64,000 nt of DNA from Lichenicoccus sp963693035 (lineage in GTDB: Bacteria > Pseudomonadota > Alphaproteobacteria > Acetobacterales > Acetobacteraceae). Each line of letters begins with the position of its first letter. Positions within the stretch are counted from its first letter, which is position 1. A program made the translations under genes and the position numbers. The stretch covers positions 868,001 to 932,000 of the forward strand of contig CAXMMQ010000006.1 in assembly GCA_963693035.2 (NCBI GenBank). The letters run 5' to 3'. Of the stretch, positions 44,444-53,611 are shown piece after piece. The notes below the pieces were generated by a model. The model did no database searches and was not told the origin of the DNA. It saw only the letters and a list, made by a program, of their open reading frames with translations.

Positions 44444-45659
44444 TAGCCTCCACCAGCGACCGGTACAGGTCGAGCGTGGTGTGGGCGATCGCGTCCCAGC
44501 TGAAATGCTCGACCACCCGGCGCCGGCCACTTTTACCGTACAACTCGCGTCGCGCCGGGTCGCGGGCGAGCTCGTTGATCGCCTCGGCCAGCCGCGCGGA
44601 GAACGCCGCCGGATCGGCAGGCTCGAACGTGCCGGGCGCCAGCCCGACATCGACCAGCAGCCCGGTCTCGCCCGGCACCACCACCTCGGGAATGCCGCCG
44701 ACGGCCGACGCCACGACCGCGGTTTCGCATGCCATGGCTTCGAGGTTGATGATGCCGAACGGCTCGTAGACCGACGGACAGCAGAAGATTGCCGCCTGTG
44801 CATAGAGCTTGATGGTTTCTGCGCGCGGCAGCATCTCGCGTATCCAGATCACGCCCGGACGATCGGCCGCCACCTTGGCCACGCCCTCGCGCATCTCCAG
44901 GCCGATCTCCGGCGTATCGGGAGCGCCCGCGCACAGCACGATCTGCATGTCCGCGTCGATCGCAGGGATCGCATTGACCAGGTGGATGATGCCCTTCTGC
45001 CGGGTGATGCGGCCAACGAACAGCACATATGGCTTGTCGGGATCGATGCCGTGCTTGACCAGCACCGCCCGGTCGGCGGTCGGCTGATACTCGTCAGGAT
45101 CGATGCCGTTATGGATGACGTGCACCCGATCCGGCGCCACGTCGAACAGACGCAACACGTCGTCGCGGGTCTCGCGCGAGACCGCTATCACCGCGTCGGC
45201 GGCCTCGATCGATATACGCTCCATCCAGGCGCTGAGATGATAGCCGTTTCCGAGTTGCTCGACCTTCCACGGCCGCAACGGCTCCAGCGAATGGATGGTT
45301 AGCACGAACGGCACGCCCCACAGCTTCTTGGCCAGCAGTCCAGCCATGTCGGTGTACCAGGTATGGCAATGCACCAGGTCGGCGTCGAGACGGTCCTTGG
45401 CCATCACCAGCGAGCGCGCCAGCGCATCAACAGCGCCGACAAAACGCGGATCGGTGTTGCGTCCGGTTTCGTCCCACTGCTCGTAACCCTTGACGGTCAG
45501 CGGTCCGGAATCGATGCGCTGGTCTCCGAAGGCGCGCACCTCGACTTTGATCAGGCGAGCGAGCGCACGGCTGAGATATTCGACATGCACGCCGGCACCG
45601 CCATAGATCGTCGGCGGATATTCCTTGCTGAACAGCGCGACCTTTTTTAGCTCAGCCAT
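44436..45659 (-). CDS. glgA: Glycogen synthase / maltose-1-phosphate synthase, GT4 type
   Basis: 407 residues. This belongs to the shorter GT4-type glycogen synthases known from actinobacteria (GlgA/GlgM), not the GT5 enzyme of E. coli. Signs: EYPPTIYGGAGVHVEYLSRA at the N-terminus with the ADP-glucose loop, VHCHTWYTDMAGLLAKK, TIHSLEPLRPWK, FVGRITRQKGIIHLVNAIP, and VYEPFGIINLEAMACETAVV at the donor site. In mycobacteria the homologue GlgM mainly makes maltose 1-phosphate, so the product here may be glycogen or maltose 1-phosphate. The last codons and stop lie inside repeat copy B. It starts 17 bases after glgC. Confidence 0.88.
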   Translation of the reverse strand: MAELKKVALFSKEYPPTIYGGAGVHVEYLSRALARLIKVEVRAFGDQRIDSGPLTVKGYEQWDETGRNTDPRFVGAVDALARSLVMAKDRLDADLVHCHTWYTDMAGLLAKKLWGVPFVLTIHSLEPLRPWKVEQLGNGYHLSAWMERISIEAADAVIAVSRETRDDVLRLFDVAPDRVHVIHNGIDPDEYQPTADRAVLVKHGIDPDKPYVLFVGRITRQKGIIHLVNAIPAIDADMQIVLCAGAPDTPEIGLEMREGVAKVAADRPGVIWIREMLPRAETIKLYAQAAIFCCPSVYEPFGIINLEAMACETAVVASAVGGIPEVVVPGETGLLVDVGLAPGTFEPADPAAFSARLAEAINELARDPARRELYGKSGRRRVVEHFSWDAIAHTTLDLYRSLVEARA

Positions 45660-45676
45660 GACCGGCCTCCCACGAG

Positions 45677-46945
45677 CTAGAGTGCCAGGCGGTTGATCAT
45701 CGGCTGGGTGATGAGGGTGATGCCCTTGGCGGAGCGCGTGAACCGGGCGGCGTCCAGTTCCGGGTCCTCGCCCACTACCAGGCCTTCCGGAATGCGCACC
45801 CTGCTGTCGATCACCACGTTGCGCAGCCGCGCGCCGCGCGCGACATCGACATACGGCAGAATGACGGCATTCTCGATGTTGCCGTAGGAATGCACGTGCA
45901 CACCGGTGAACAGCAGCGACCGCCTCAGGTGGCTGCCGCTGATGATGCAGCCGCCCGACACCAAGCTGTCGGTGGCCTGCCCGCGTCGCTCGTCGTCGTC
46001 ATGCACGAACTTCGCCGGAGGCACCACTTCGCCATAGGTCCAGATCGGCCAGTCATGGTCGTAAAGGTCGAGCGCGGGCAGCGGGTCGCAGAGGTCGATA
46101 TTGGCTTGCCAGTATGCGTCGATGGTGCCGGCGTCGCGCCAGTACGGCTCGGCTTCCGACGAAGCCGTGACGCACGAGGTCGAGAAGCGATGCGCGACCG
46201 CTTTGCCGTGCTTCACGATATATGGAATGATGTCCTTGCCGAAATCATGCTCGCTGCCGGGTGCTGCGGCATCGCGACGCAACTGGTCGAACAGGAATGT
46301 CGAGTTGAACACGTAGATGCCCATGCTCGCGAGCGCGAGGTCGGGCTGGTCCGGCATGCCGGGCGGATCCTTCGGCTTTTCCAGGAAGGAGATGATCCGG
46401 TCCTCGGTGTCGATGTGCATCACGCCGAACGCGCTGGCCTCCTCGCGCGGAACCTCGACGCAGCCAACGGTGACATCCGCATTGGACGACACATGCTGTT
46501 GCAGCATGAGTTCGTAGTCCTGCTTGTAGACGTGGTCGCCGGCGAGGATGACCATGAAACGCGGTGCATAGCTTTCAATGATGTCGAGGTTCTGGTAGAC
46601 CGCATCGGCGGTGCCGGAGTACCAGCCATGCTCCGAGACGCGTTGGCTTGCCGGCAGGATGTCGAAGCTCTCGTTGCGTTCGGGGCGGAAGAAGTTCCAG
46701 CCCCGCTGCAGGTGCCGGATCAGCGAGTGCGCCTTGTACTGGGTGGCGACCCCGATGCGGCGAATGCCCGAATTGAGCGCGTTGGAGAGCGCGAAGTCGA
46801 TGATCCGCATCTTGCCGCCGAAATAGACGGCGGGCTTGGCGCGTCGGTCGGTGAGGTCGAGCAACCGGCTGCCGCGGCCGCCGGCCAGAACGTAGGCCAT
46901 CGCGCTGCGCGACAAGGCGGCATTGTTCTGCGTCGGATTTATCAT
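45677..46945 (-). CDS. glgC: Glucose-1-phosphate adenylyltransferase
   Basis: 422 residues from the ATG at 46945. Makes ADP-glucose, the donor for GlgA, and is the regulated step of bacterial glycogen synthesis. Motifs: AYVLAGGRGSRLLDLTDRRA with KPAVYFGGKMRIIDFALSN, GWYSGTADAVYQNLD, and LAGDHVYKQDYELML. The C-terminus is a left-handed beta helix (IISGSHLRRSLLFTGVHVHS and following). A longer in-frame start exists but adds Arg/Pro-rich text that runs past the glgP end, so 46945 is preferred. Middle gene of glgP-glgC-glgA. Confidence 0.95.
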   Translation of the reverse strand: MINPTQNNAALSRSAMAYVLAGGRGSRLLDLTDRRAKPAVYFGGKMRIIDFALSNALNSGIRRIGVATQYKAHSLIRHLQRGWNFFRPERNESFDILPASQRVSEHGWYSGTADAVYQNLDIIESYAPRFMVILAGDHVYKQDYELMLQQHVSSNADVTVGCVEVPREEASAFGVMHIDTEDRIISFLEKPKDPPGMPDQPDLALASMGIYVFNSTFLFDQLRRDAAAPGSEHDFGKDIIPYIVKHGKAVAHRFSTSCVTASSEAEPYWRDAGTIDAYWQANIDLCDPLPALDLYDHDWPIWTYGEVVPPAKFVHDDDERRGQATDSLVSGGCIISGSHLRRSLLFTGVHVHSYGNIENAVILPYVDVARGARLRNVVIDSRVRIPEGLVVGEDPELDAARFTRSAKGITLITQPMINRLAL

Positions 46946-47072
46946 CAGGCGTCCCCCGGATTGAACTTCTTGTTCTTTTCGCCGATCGGGCCGGCGCCGG
47001 GTGGGCAGGCGCGGGTCAGATAGTCCTCCGGCCCGGCGAACCGGACCGAGGTCTACAACCCGCACCGTAGCG

Positions 47073-49565
47073 TCAGGGTTGCATGACGGGAACCCGCCAG
47101 ATCGATTCCGCATACTCGCGGATCGAGCGGTCCGACGAGAACCAGCCGAGCCGGGCGGTGTTCAGCATGGCCATCCGCCACCAGCGCGACGGGTCCAGCC
47201 ACGCCTCGTCTACCCGCGCCTGGGCCGCCACATAGCTGTCGAAGTCGGCCGCCAGCATGAAGCGATCGTATGACTGGGTGCCGTCGATCAGGTTGCGGTA
47301 GCGATGCGGCTCGTCCGGGCTGAAGGCGCCGGTCGCGATCATCTCGAACACCCGCGACAGCACCGGGTTGGCGCGCACCGCATGGTGGCTGTCCAGGCCG
47401 AGAGCGGACTGCGCGGCCACCTCGGACGCGGTCAGGCCGAAGATGAAGATGTTCTCCGCTCCTACGAAGTCGCGGATCTCGATATTGGCGCCATCGAGGG
47501 TGCCGATGGTGAGCGCTCCGTTCAGCGCCAGCTTCATGTTGCCGGTGCCGGACGCCTCCATGCCGGCGGTCGAGATCTGTTCGGACAGATCTGCCGCAGG
47601 GACGATCTGCTCGGCCAGGCTGACATTGTAGTTCGGCATGTAGACGATCTTCAGCCGGTCGCCGACCACCGGATCGTTGTTGACCAACTGCGCCACGTCG
47701 TGCACCAGCCGGATGATCTCCTTGGCGCGGACATAGCCGGGCGCCGCCTTGCCGGCGAAGATCTTGACCCGCGGCACCCAGTTCCGAGAGGGATCGGCCA
47801 GGATCGCTCGGTAGTGCGCCACCGCCTGAACGATGTTCAGCAGCTGGCGCTTGTATTCGTGGATCCGCTTGACCTGCACGTCGAACAGGCTGGCCGGATC
47901 GACCACCACCCCGGTGCGGTCCTTGATGATCACCGCCAGCCGCTGCTTGCAGGCCAGCCGCTCGGCCGCGAACGCCGTCTGCAGGGCCGTATTGTCGGCA
48001 TAGGGAGCGAGCGCCTCCATACCCACCGGATCGGCCAGGATGCCGTCGCCCAGTGTCTCGACCAGCAACCGGGTCAGGCCCGGGTTGGCGCGGTGCAGCC
48101 AGCGGCGGAAGGTGATGCCGTTGGTCTTGTTGCTGATGCGACCCGGGTAGAGCTGGTCCATGTCCTGGAACAGCCGGCTGCGCACCAGCTCCGAATGCAG
48201 CGCCGAGACGCCGTTGATGGCGTGGCAGCCGAGGAAGCTTAGATGGCCCATGCGGACGCGGCGGCCATGCAGCTCGTCCACCAGGGAGAGTTCCGCCAGT
48301 ACACGATGGTCCGCGCCCTTGTCGCGCGCCGCCTGCATGTGGCGCATGTTGATCAGGTAGATGAGCTGCATGTGGCGCGGCAGCAGCCGCTCCATCAGCG
48401 CAACCGGCCAGGTCTCGAGCGCCTCCGGCAGCAGGGTATGGTTGGTGTAGCTGAAGGTCTCGTTGGTGATCGCCCAGGCGCGTTCGAACTCGATGCGATG
48501 CACGTCGACCAGCAGGCGCATCATCTCGATGATGGCGATCGCCGGATGGGTGTCGTTGAGCTGGATCGCCGTCCGGTCCGGCAGCGTCTCGAGCGTGCCG
48601 AACTCGGCGAGGTGACGGGCCAACAGGTCCTGCAGCGAGGCCGTGGCGAAGAAATACTCCTGCCGCAGCCGCAGCTCCTGGCCAGCCGAGCTCTCGTCGC
48701 CGGGATACAGCACGCGGCTGATCGCCTCGGTCTTCACCCGGTCGCGCAGCGCGCCGACATGGTCGCCGCGGTTGAAGGCCTCGAGCTGCAGCGGCTCGGC
48801 GGCGCGGGCCGCCCAGAGCCGCAGCGTATTGGTGTGCTGGCCGCCGGCGCCGACCACCGGGGTGTCGTAGGCGAAGGCATGGATCGTCTCGTCCGGCACC
48901 CAGCCATGCGGCCCGGTCGGATCGTGTCCCGGCTCGCCGACCACGGTGCCGCCGAAGCCGACCGGGTAGAAGGTGTCGGCGCGCGCGAACTCCCAGGGGT
49001 TGCCGTGCGCCAGCCAGGTCTCCGGCAGCTCGCGCTGCAGGCCCTTCTCGATCACCTGCCGGAACAGGCCGTGCTCGTAGCGGATGCCGTAGCCGTAGGC
49101 CGGGATCTTGAGCGTGGACATGCTTTCCATGAAGCAGGCCGCCAGCCGTCCGAGACCGCCATTGCCGAGTGCGGCGTCGGGCTCCTCGACCACGATGTCG
49201 TCGAGATCCACGCCGCATTGCAGCAGCGCCTCGCGTACCTGGCCGGTGAGGCCCAGATTGCCGATGGTGTCCATCAGGACACGTCCGATCAGGAACTCCA
49301 GCGACAGGTAGTACACGCGCTTCCCGGCGGAGGCCGATGCCGGGCGCTCCGCGAACCAACTGCTGGTTGCGGTATCACGAACGGCGTAGGCGGTGGCCAC
49401 GAACCAGTCGCGCGGGCTCGCCGAGCGCGGTTCGCGGCCGACCTGGTAGATCAGCTTGCCCAGGATGCGAAGCCGCATGGCCTCCACGCTGCCGTCGAGC
49501 GGCGGCAGGCTGCCCCCCTCCGGCTGGTCCTGCTTCGCTTTCCAAGCCAGATCATGCAAATCCAT
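47073..49565 (-). CDS. glgP: Glycogen phosphorylase
   Basis: 830 residues. PLP-dependent release of glucose 1-phosphate from glycogen ends. Family landmarks: YYLSLEFLIGR, DAALGNGGLGRLAACFMES, EFLPNY-like YMPNYNVSLAEQI, and the cofactor Lys (about 676) in SGTGNMKLALNG, followed by LTIGTLDGANIEIRDFVG. Full length. First gene of the operon; 127 bases separate it from glgC. Synthesis and breakdown genes are transcribed together, as is common. Confidence 0.97.
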   Translation of the reverse strand: MDLHDLAWKAKQDQPEGGSLPPLDGSVEAMRLRILGKLIYQVGREPRSASPRDWFVATAYAVRDTATSSWFAERPASASAGKRVYYLSLEFLIGRVLMDTIGNLGLTGQVREALLQCGVDLDDIVVEEPDAALGNGGLGRLAACFMESMSTLKIPAYGYGIRYEHGLFRQVIEKGLQRELPETWLAHGNPWEFARADTFYPVGFGGTVVGEPGHDPTGPHGWVPDETIHAFAYDTPVVGAGGQHTNTLRLWAARAAEPLQLEAFNRGDHVGALRDRVKTEAISRVLYPGDESSAGQELRLRQEYFFATASLQDLLARHLAEFGTLETLPDRTAIQLNDTHPAIAIIEMMRLLVDVHRIEFERAWAITNETFSYTNHTLLPEALETWPVALMERLLPRHMQLIYLINMRHMQAARDKGADHRVLAELSLVDELHGRRVRMGHLSFLGCHAINGVSALHSELVRSRLFQDMDQLYPGRISNKTNGITFRRWLHRANPGLTRLLVETLGDGILADPVGMEALAPYADNTALQTAFAAERLACKQRLAVIIKDRTGVVVDPASLFDVQVKRIHEYKRQLLNIVQAVAHYRAILADPSRNWVPRVKIFAGKAAPGYVRAKEIIRLVHDVAQLVNNDPVVGDRLKIVYMPNYNVSLAEQIVPAADLSEQISTAGMEASGTGNMKLALNGALTIGTLDGANIEIRDFVGAENIFIFGLTASEVAAQSALGLDSHHAVRANPVLSRVFEMIATGAFSPDEPHRYRNLIDGTQSYDRFMLAADFDSYVAAQARVDEAWLDPSRWWRMAMLNTARLGWFSSDRSIREYAESIWRVPVMQP

Positions 49566-49922
49566 ATATTCTTTCCCAAAGTCAGGGCACGGCGGCTGCT
49601 TGCTGCGTCGATAAGCTCCGAGGCTGCCCGGACAAAGATCGGCAGCTCGATTTACCTCAAAATAACGCGTTCGTCGTCGTAACCAATCTAGTATCGTTGT
49701 TGTAGTAGTGGCTCAGCTCAAGTCATAACGGCCCGGCTCCGCGCGCAGACCGGCTTAGGAGGCGGCAAGCAGGCCGGTATCTAGGGCCTGGAGGCCGTCC
49801 GGTCCATCACTTTCAGCCAGAAGCCTGCGACGGTCGAAACCGGTTGCAGCCAGACAACACCAATATGTCGCCTTCAAGGCGATTGTGCTGAACCGACCAT
49901 CCAAAAATCTGTCCTGGACCGT
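49566..49922. other. Intergenic region between glgP and the molybdenum hydroxylase
   Basis: 357 bases with no gene or RNA found. It holds the glgP leader (GGGAAAG about 6 bases before its ATG). The section 49660-49730 is relatively AT-rich and could hold the glgP promoter, but no clear -35/-10 pair was seen. Confidence 0.35.
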
Positions 49923-52694
49923 TCAGTCGTCCTCCCGTGACGACAGCCTTCGGACGATGCTGTCGGCCCGGAACGGCGTGGCGCGCAGGCGTCTACCGGT
50001 GGCGCGCGCGATGGCGTTCCCGAGCGCCGCCGCGACCGGATTGAACGGGCTCTCGCTCATCGATTTCGCGCCGAACGGCCCCAGCCTGTCGAACGTGTCG
50101 GCAAACAGTACCTCGGTATGCGGGATGTCGGAAAATCTCGGCACATGGTAGTTCCGGAAGCTCGGATTGGCGATCGCACCCGTTGCGTCGATCACCATGC
50201 ATTCCATCAACGCGCCCCCGATCGCCTGCGCCACGCCGCCCTCGATCTGGCCGATGCACTGTGCGGGATTGATGACCCGCCCCGCATCCGCTGCATGGAC
50301 GCTTTGCAGGATCAGCACGGTCCCGGTGGCGCGATTGACCGCGACCCGGAAACCCTGGGCGTTGAAGGCGACCGATCGCGGCGAGCCCGTCACCGCGCCG
50401 GAGCCGTGCAGCCGAACCCCGCTGGCTGCGGCGCGCGCGGCGAGTTCGTCATATCCGACCCTGCGTGCGCCGTGCCGCACCGCGCCCTTATCCAGCACGC
50501 ACTCCCCGGCCGGAACCTCGAGCAGCCCGGCACCGAACTCCAGCAACCGGTCGCGCAACGCGTTGCAGGCGTGAACCGTCGCCAGTCCGGACACCACGGT
50601 GCCGGTGCTGCCGAAGGCGCCCGTATCGTAGCCGAGTTGCGCCGTGTCGGACTGCGACAGCCTGATGCGGCCCTCCGGCACCTGCAGGATGCCGGCGGCG
50701 AACTGCATGTGCACGGTGCTGGTGCCGTTGCCGAATTCGGCAGTTCCCACCCGCAGAACAACGGATCCGTCCGCATCGACCGCCGCTTCCGCCTGGGACA
50801 GATGGCCACGCGGCGGAACGGTGTCGATCATGCCGAGTGCCACACCCTCGCCGACCCGCCACTCGTCGCCCTCCGGCGGCAAGCGGTCGGTTCCGCGCGC
50901 CAACGCCTCACGTACCAGGGAGAGGCATTGATCCAACCCATAGCTGCCATATTCGACATCGTGCGCCGCCGCATCGAACGAGACCATCGGATCGCCGGGC
51001 CGCACGACATTGCGTTCCCGCAGCACGATCGGATCGAGACCGAGCGCTTCCGACAACTCGTCCATCGCGGACTCGATGGCGTAGTTGGTCTGGCTGAGGC
51101 CGTAGCCCCGGAACGCGCCGGCCGGCGGCGTATTGGTGTAGACGGCGACGCCATCAATCCATTTGTTGTCGCAACGATACACGCCGACGCTCTCGCCGCA
51201 GCCGTGGAACAGCACGCCCGGGCCATGGTTGCCGTAGGCGCCGGTATCGGACAGCACATCCATCGCAATGGCAGTCAGCAGGCCGTCGCAGCGCGCGCCG
51301 AGCCGCACCCGCACGCGCATGGCATGGCGTCCGAACGCGCCGATAAAGGCTTCCTCGCGGGTGAACTCGATGCCGACCGGTCGTCCGAGCCGCAGCGACG
51401 CGAAGGCAACGACATCCTCGATCAGCATTTCCTGCTTGCCGCCGAAGCCTCCGCCGACCCGCTCGCACAGCACACGCACCTGCGCGCGCGGCATGTCCAG
51501 CAGCCTGCACAGGGCATCACGCACCAGGAACGGCACCTGCGTACTGGATCGCACCGTCAGCACGCCGTCGGCATCCTGCCAGGCGATCGCGGCGTGGGTT
51601 TCGAGATGCGCGTGCTGCAGCCGTTGCGAACGATAGGTGACGTCGACGGTGACATCGGCCGCCGCCAGTCCCGCGGCCAGGTCGCCAATCCCGCCATGCA
51701 ACTCAGTCACGATATTGCGCCCGGTATCGGCGATCCTGGAGTCGGCTGGCTTGGCATGGATGACCGGAGCGCCGCAGAGCTGCGCCTGCTCGGGATCGAG
51801 CACGGCCGGCAGCACCTCGTAGGTCACCGAGAGCAGGCTGCAGGCGCGCACCGCCGCCTGCTCGCTGTCCGCCACCACGGCCGCGACACGCTGGCCGATG
51901 AAGCGCACGACGTCGTCCAGCATGCGGGTGTCGTCGGGATCGTCGTACGGGTTCTCATGCCGCGCCGTCGAGAACAAGGTTGCGGGCACGTCCTCGTGCG
52001 TCAGGATCAGCCGCACGCCGGTCACCAGCGAGGCCGCCTCGCGGTCGATGCCCAGAATGCGGGCATGCGCGTGCGGCGAGCGCAGCAACCGGCAATGCAG
52101 CATCGGTGCCGGCGGCGTAGCAGCCCTGCCGACGATATCCGGCGAGGTCCTGTCGTGGCCAACATCCATGGTGTAGCGGGCGCGGCCGGTGATCACCGCC
52201 AGTGCCGCCGGCGCCGCGGCACTTCGACCCCACGCAGGCGCATCCGGCACCCGGTTCGCATCGATGTTGGCCATGCCGAGCAGTGCGTCGGCGATGCTGC
52301 GATAGCCGGTGCAGCGGCAGATATTGCCCTTCAGCGCCTGCCCGGGCGCGCGGCGCTGCGCCTGGTCGAGGCTCGCCGCCGTCAGGATCATCCCGGGCGT
52401 GCAGAAGCCGCACTGGAAGGCCCCGGCGGCCAGGAAATCGCGCTGCATCGGATGCAGGCCGTCCGGTCCGGCAAGACCCTCGATCGTGGTGACGCTGCGA
52501 CCCTCGGCGCGGAACGCCGGGAAGATGCAGGAATGCACCGGCTCGCCGTCCAGCAGCACGGTGCAGGCGCCGCAATCTCCGGCGTCGCAGCCCTTCTTCA
52601 CACCATCGCAGCCGAGTCCACGCAGCAGCGTGCGCAGGCACTGGCCGCTGGCAGGCTCGACGCTTCTGGCTTCGCCGTTGAGTGCGAAGTTCAA
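49923..52694 (-). CDS. Molybdenum hydroxylase, fused [2Fe-2S] and molybdopterin subunits (XdhD/YgfN-like)
   Basis: 923 residues. Residues 1-150 form the two-iron-cluster module: plant-type cluster C36, C41, C44, C56 and the second cluster C95, C98, C126, C128. Residues about 170-923 form the molybdopterin subunit of the xanthine dehydrogenase family: QHAHLETHAAIAW, GGGFGGKQE, PPAGAFRGYGLSQTNYAIES, and the catalytic Glu in GPFGAKSMSE. Fusion of these two subunits with a separate FAD subunit is the plan of E. coli XdhD (YgfN) with YgfM, which act in purine or related catabolism. The substrate here is unknown. It overlaps the FAD subunit by 4 bases (ATGA). Confidence 0.88.
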   Translation of the reverse strand: MNFALNGEARSVEPASGQCLRTLLRGLGCDGVKKGCDAGDCGACTVLLDGEPVHSCIFPAFRAEGRSVTTIEGLAGPDGLHPMQRDFLAAGAFQCGFCTPGMILTAASLDQAQRRAPGQALKGNICRCTGYRSIADALLGMANIDANRVPDAPAWGRSAAAPAALAVITGRARYTMDVGHDRTSPDIVGRAATPPAPMLHCRLLRSPHAHARILGIDREAASLVTGVRLILTHEDVPATLFSTARHENPYDDPDDTRMLDDVVRFIGQRVAAVVADSEQAAVRACSLLSVTYEVLPAVLDPEQAQLCGAPVIHAKPADSRIADTGRNIVTELHGGIGDLAAGLAAADVTVDVTYRSQRLQHAHLETHAAIAWQDADGVLTVRSSTQVPFLVRDALCRLLDMPRAQVRVLCERVGGGFGGKQEMLIEDVVAFASLRLGRPVGIEFTREEAFIGAFGRHAMRVRVRLGARCDGLLTAIAMDVLSDTGAYGNHGPGVLFHGCGESVGVYRCDNKWIDGVAVYTNTPPAGAFRGYGLSQTNYAIESAMDELSEALGLDPIVLRERNVVRPGDPMVSFDAAAHDVEYGSYGLDQCLSLVREALARGTDRLPPEGDEWRVGEGVALGMIDTVPPRGHLSQAEAAVDADGSVVLRVGTAEFGNGTSTVHMQFAAGILQVPEGRIRLSQSDTAQLGYDTGAFGSTGTVVSGLATVHACNALRDRLLEFGAGLLEVPAGECVLDKGAVRHGARRVGYDELAARAAASGVRLHGSGAVTGSPRSVAFNAQGFRVAVNRATGTVLILQSVHAADAGRVINPAQCIGQIEGGVAQAIGGALMECMVIDATGAIANPSFRNYHVPRFSDIPHTEVLFADTFDRLGPFGAKSMSESPFNPVAAALGNAIARATGRRLRATPFRADSIVRRLSSREDD

Positions 52695-53578
52695 GCGGCC
52701 AGTTCCAGCCGCAGCTCTTCGGCGAGCCGCAGCGTCATCAGGCGCTTCCAGTCGGCGGCCCCATGCAGGTCGCCATGCAGGAGGCCGGGGGTCAGGTGCG
52801 GCGACAGGTCCGCATGCAGCCCGGCCGGCTCCGGCAGCGCTGGATAATCCAGCCGCAGCGGGCGCCGCACGGAGGCCGTCACGGTCAGGCTCATCGCCCC
52901 AGCGGCCGGATCCAGGGTGGCGATCAGCAATGCCGCCGACCGGCCATGGATGGTCAGCGACGCCTGCCGCAGCACCGCGCGACGCTGCAACGCGACCGCG
53001 GGCAGGTGCACGGCACGCAGGATTTCGCCATGACGCAAAGCCGTCGTGCCGGCTCCGGTGATAAAGTCGAGGGCGGGCAGGCGCCGCTCGCCGCCATCAG
53101 GCATCCAGATCACACAGACGCCCTGCAGCGCAACAACGAGCGCCGCCATCGGCGCCGCCGGGAGCGCGAGGCAGAGATTGCCGCCGACGGTGGCGACGTT
53201 GCGTATCTTGAACGAGCCCCACAGGGCGTTGCAGCACGACCCGAACAGGCCGGCGGCCGTCCATCCGGCGGGAGGCTCACAGGCCTCAAGTTCGGCCAGG
53301 CTGCACGTCGCCGCGATCTCAAGCCCGTCCGCGCCGGCAACCAGCGAGGTCCAGCCGAGCGATTGCAGGTCCACCAGCCGTCGCAGCCCGGGCTGCGGCT
53401 CGGAGAACAGCCAGCTGCCGCCCGCGAGGAACGCATCTCCCGGCCGTGGCGCGGGTAGTGCCGCGCGCCGGTCCGGCCGCACGAGGGCATCGACGAAATG
53501 CAGGTCCAGCGCGGGCTCCTCTGCTTTGGGCCGGGCGCAGCGTGCAAGAAAAGCGCCAGGGCGGCCCAAACCATGCAA
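52691..53578 (-). CDS. Molybdenum hydroxylase FAD-binding subunit
   Basis: 295 residues. CO dehydrogenase flavoprotein / YgfM type, carrying FAD between the iron-sulphur clusters and the final acceptor. FAD-binding blocks are LAGGSWLF and the later SFKIRNVATVGGNLC (the usual IRNxxTxGGN). The C-terminal CODH_C domain ends with ADWKRLMTLRLAEELR. The first 24 residues before LDLHFVDALVRP are low-complexity, so the real start could be slightly downstream. Its stop overlaps the next gene's ATG, so the two subunits are made together. Confidence 0.88.
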   Translation of the reverse strand: MHGLGRPGAFLARCARPKAEEPALDLHFVDALVRPDRRAALPAPRPGDAFLAGGSWLFSEPQPGLRRLVDLQSLGWTSLVAGADGLEIAATCSLAELEACEPPAGWTAAGLFGSCCNALWGSFKIRNVATVGGNLCLALPAAPMAALVVALQGVCVIWMPDGGERRLPALDFITGAGTTALRHGEILRAVHLPAVALQRRAVLRQASLTIHGRSAALLIATLDPAAGAMSLTVTASVRRPLRLDYPALPEPAGLHADLSPHLTPGLLHGDLHGAADWKRLMTLRLAEELRLELAA

Positions 53579-53611
53579 GAAAGAGCGCCGGCGCGGCGCG
53601 TCAGCCTATCA

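Noticed and set aside
50118..52847. A 909-codon open frame on the + strand opposite the molybdenum hydroxylase
   Set aside because: Antisense shadow. The minus-strand protein has all eight cluster Cys and the catalytic motifs.
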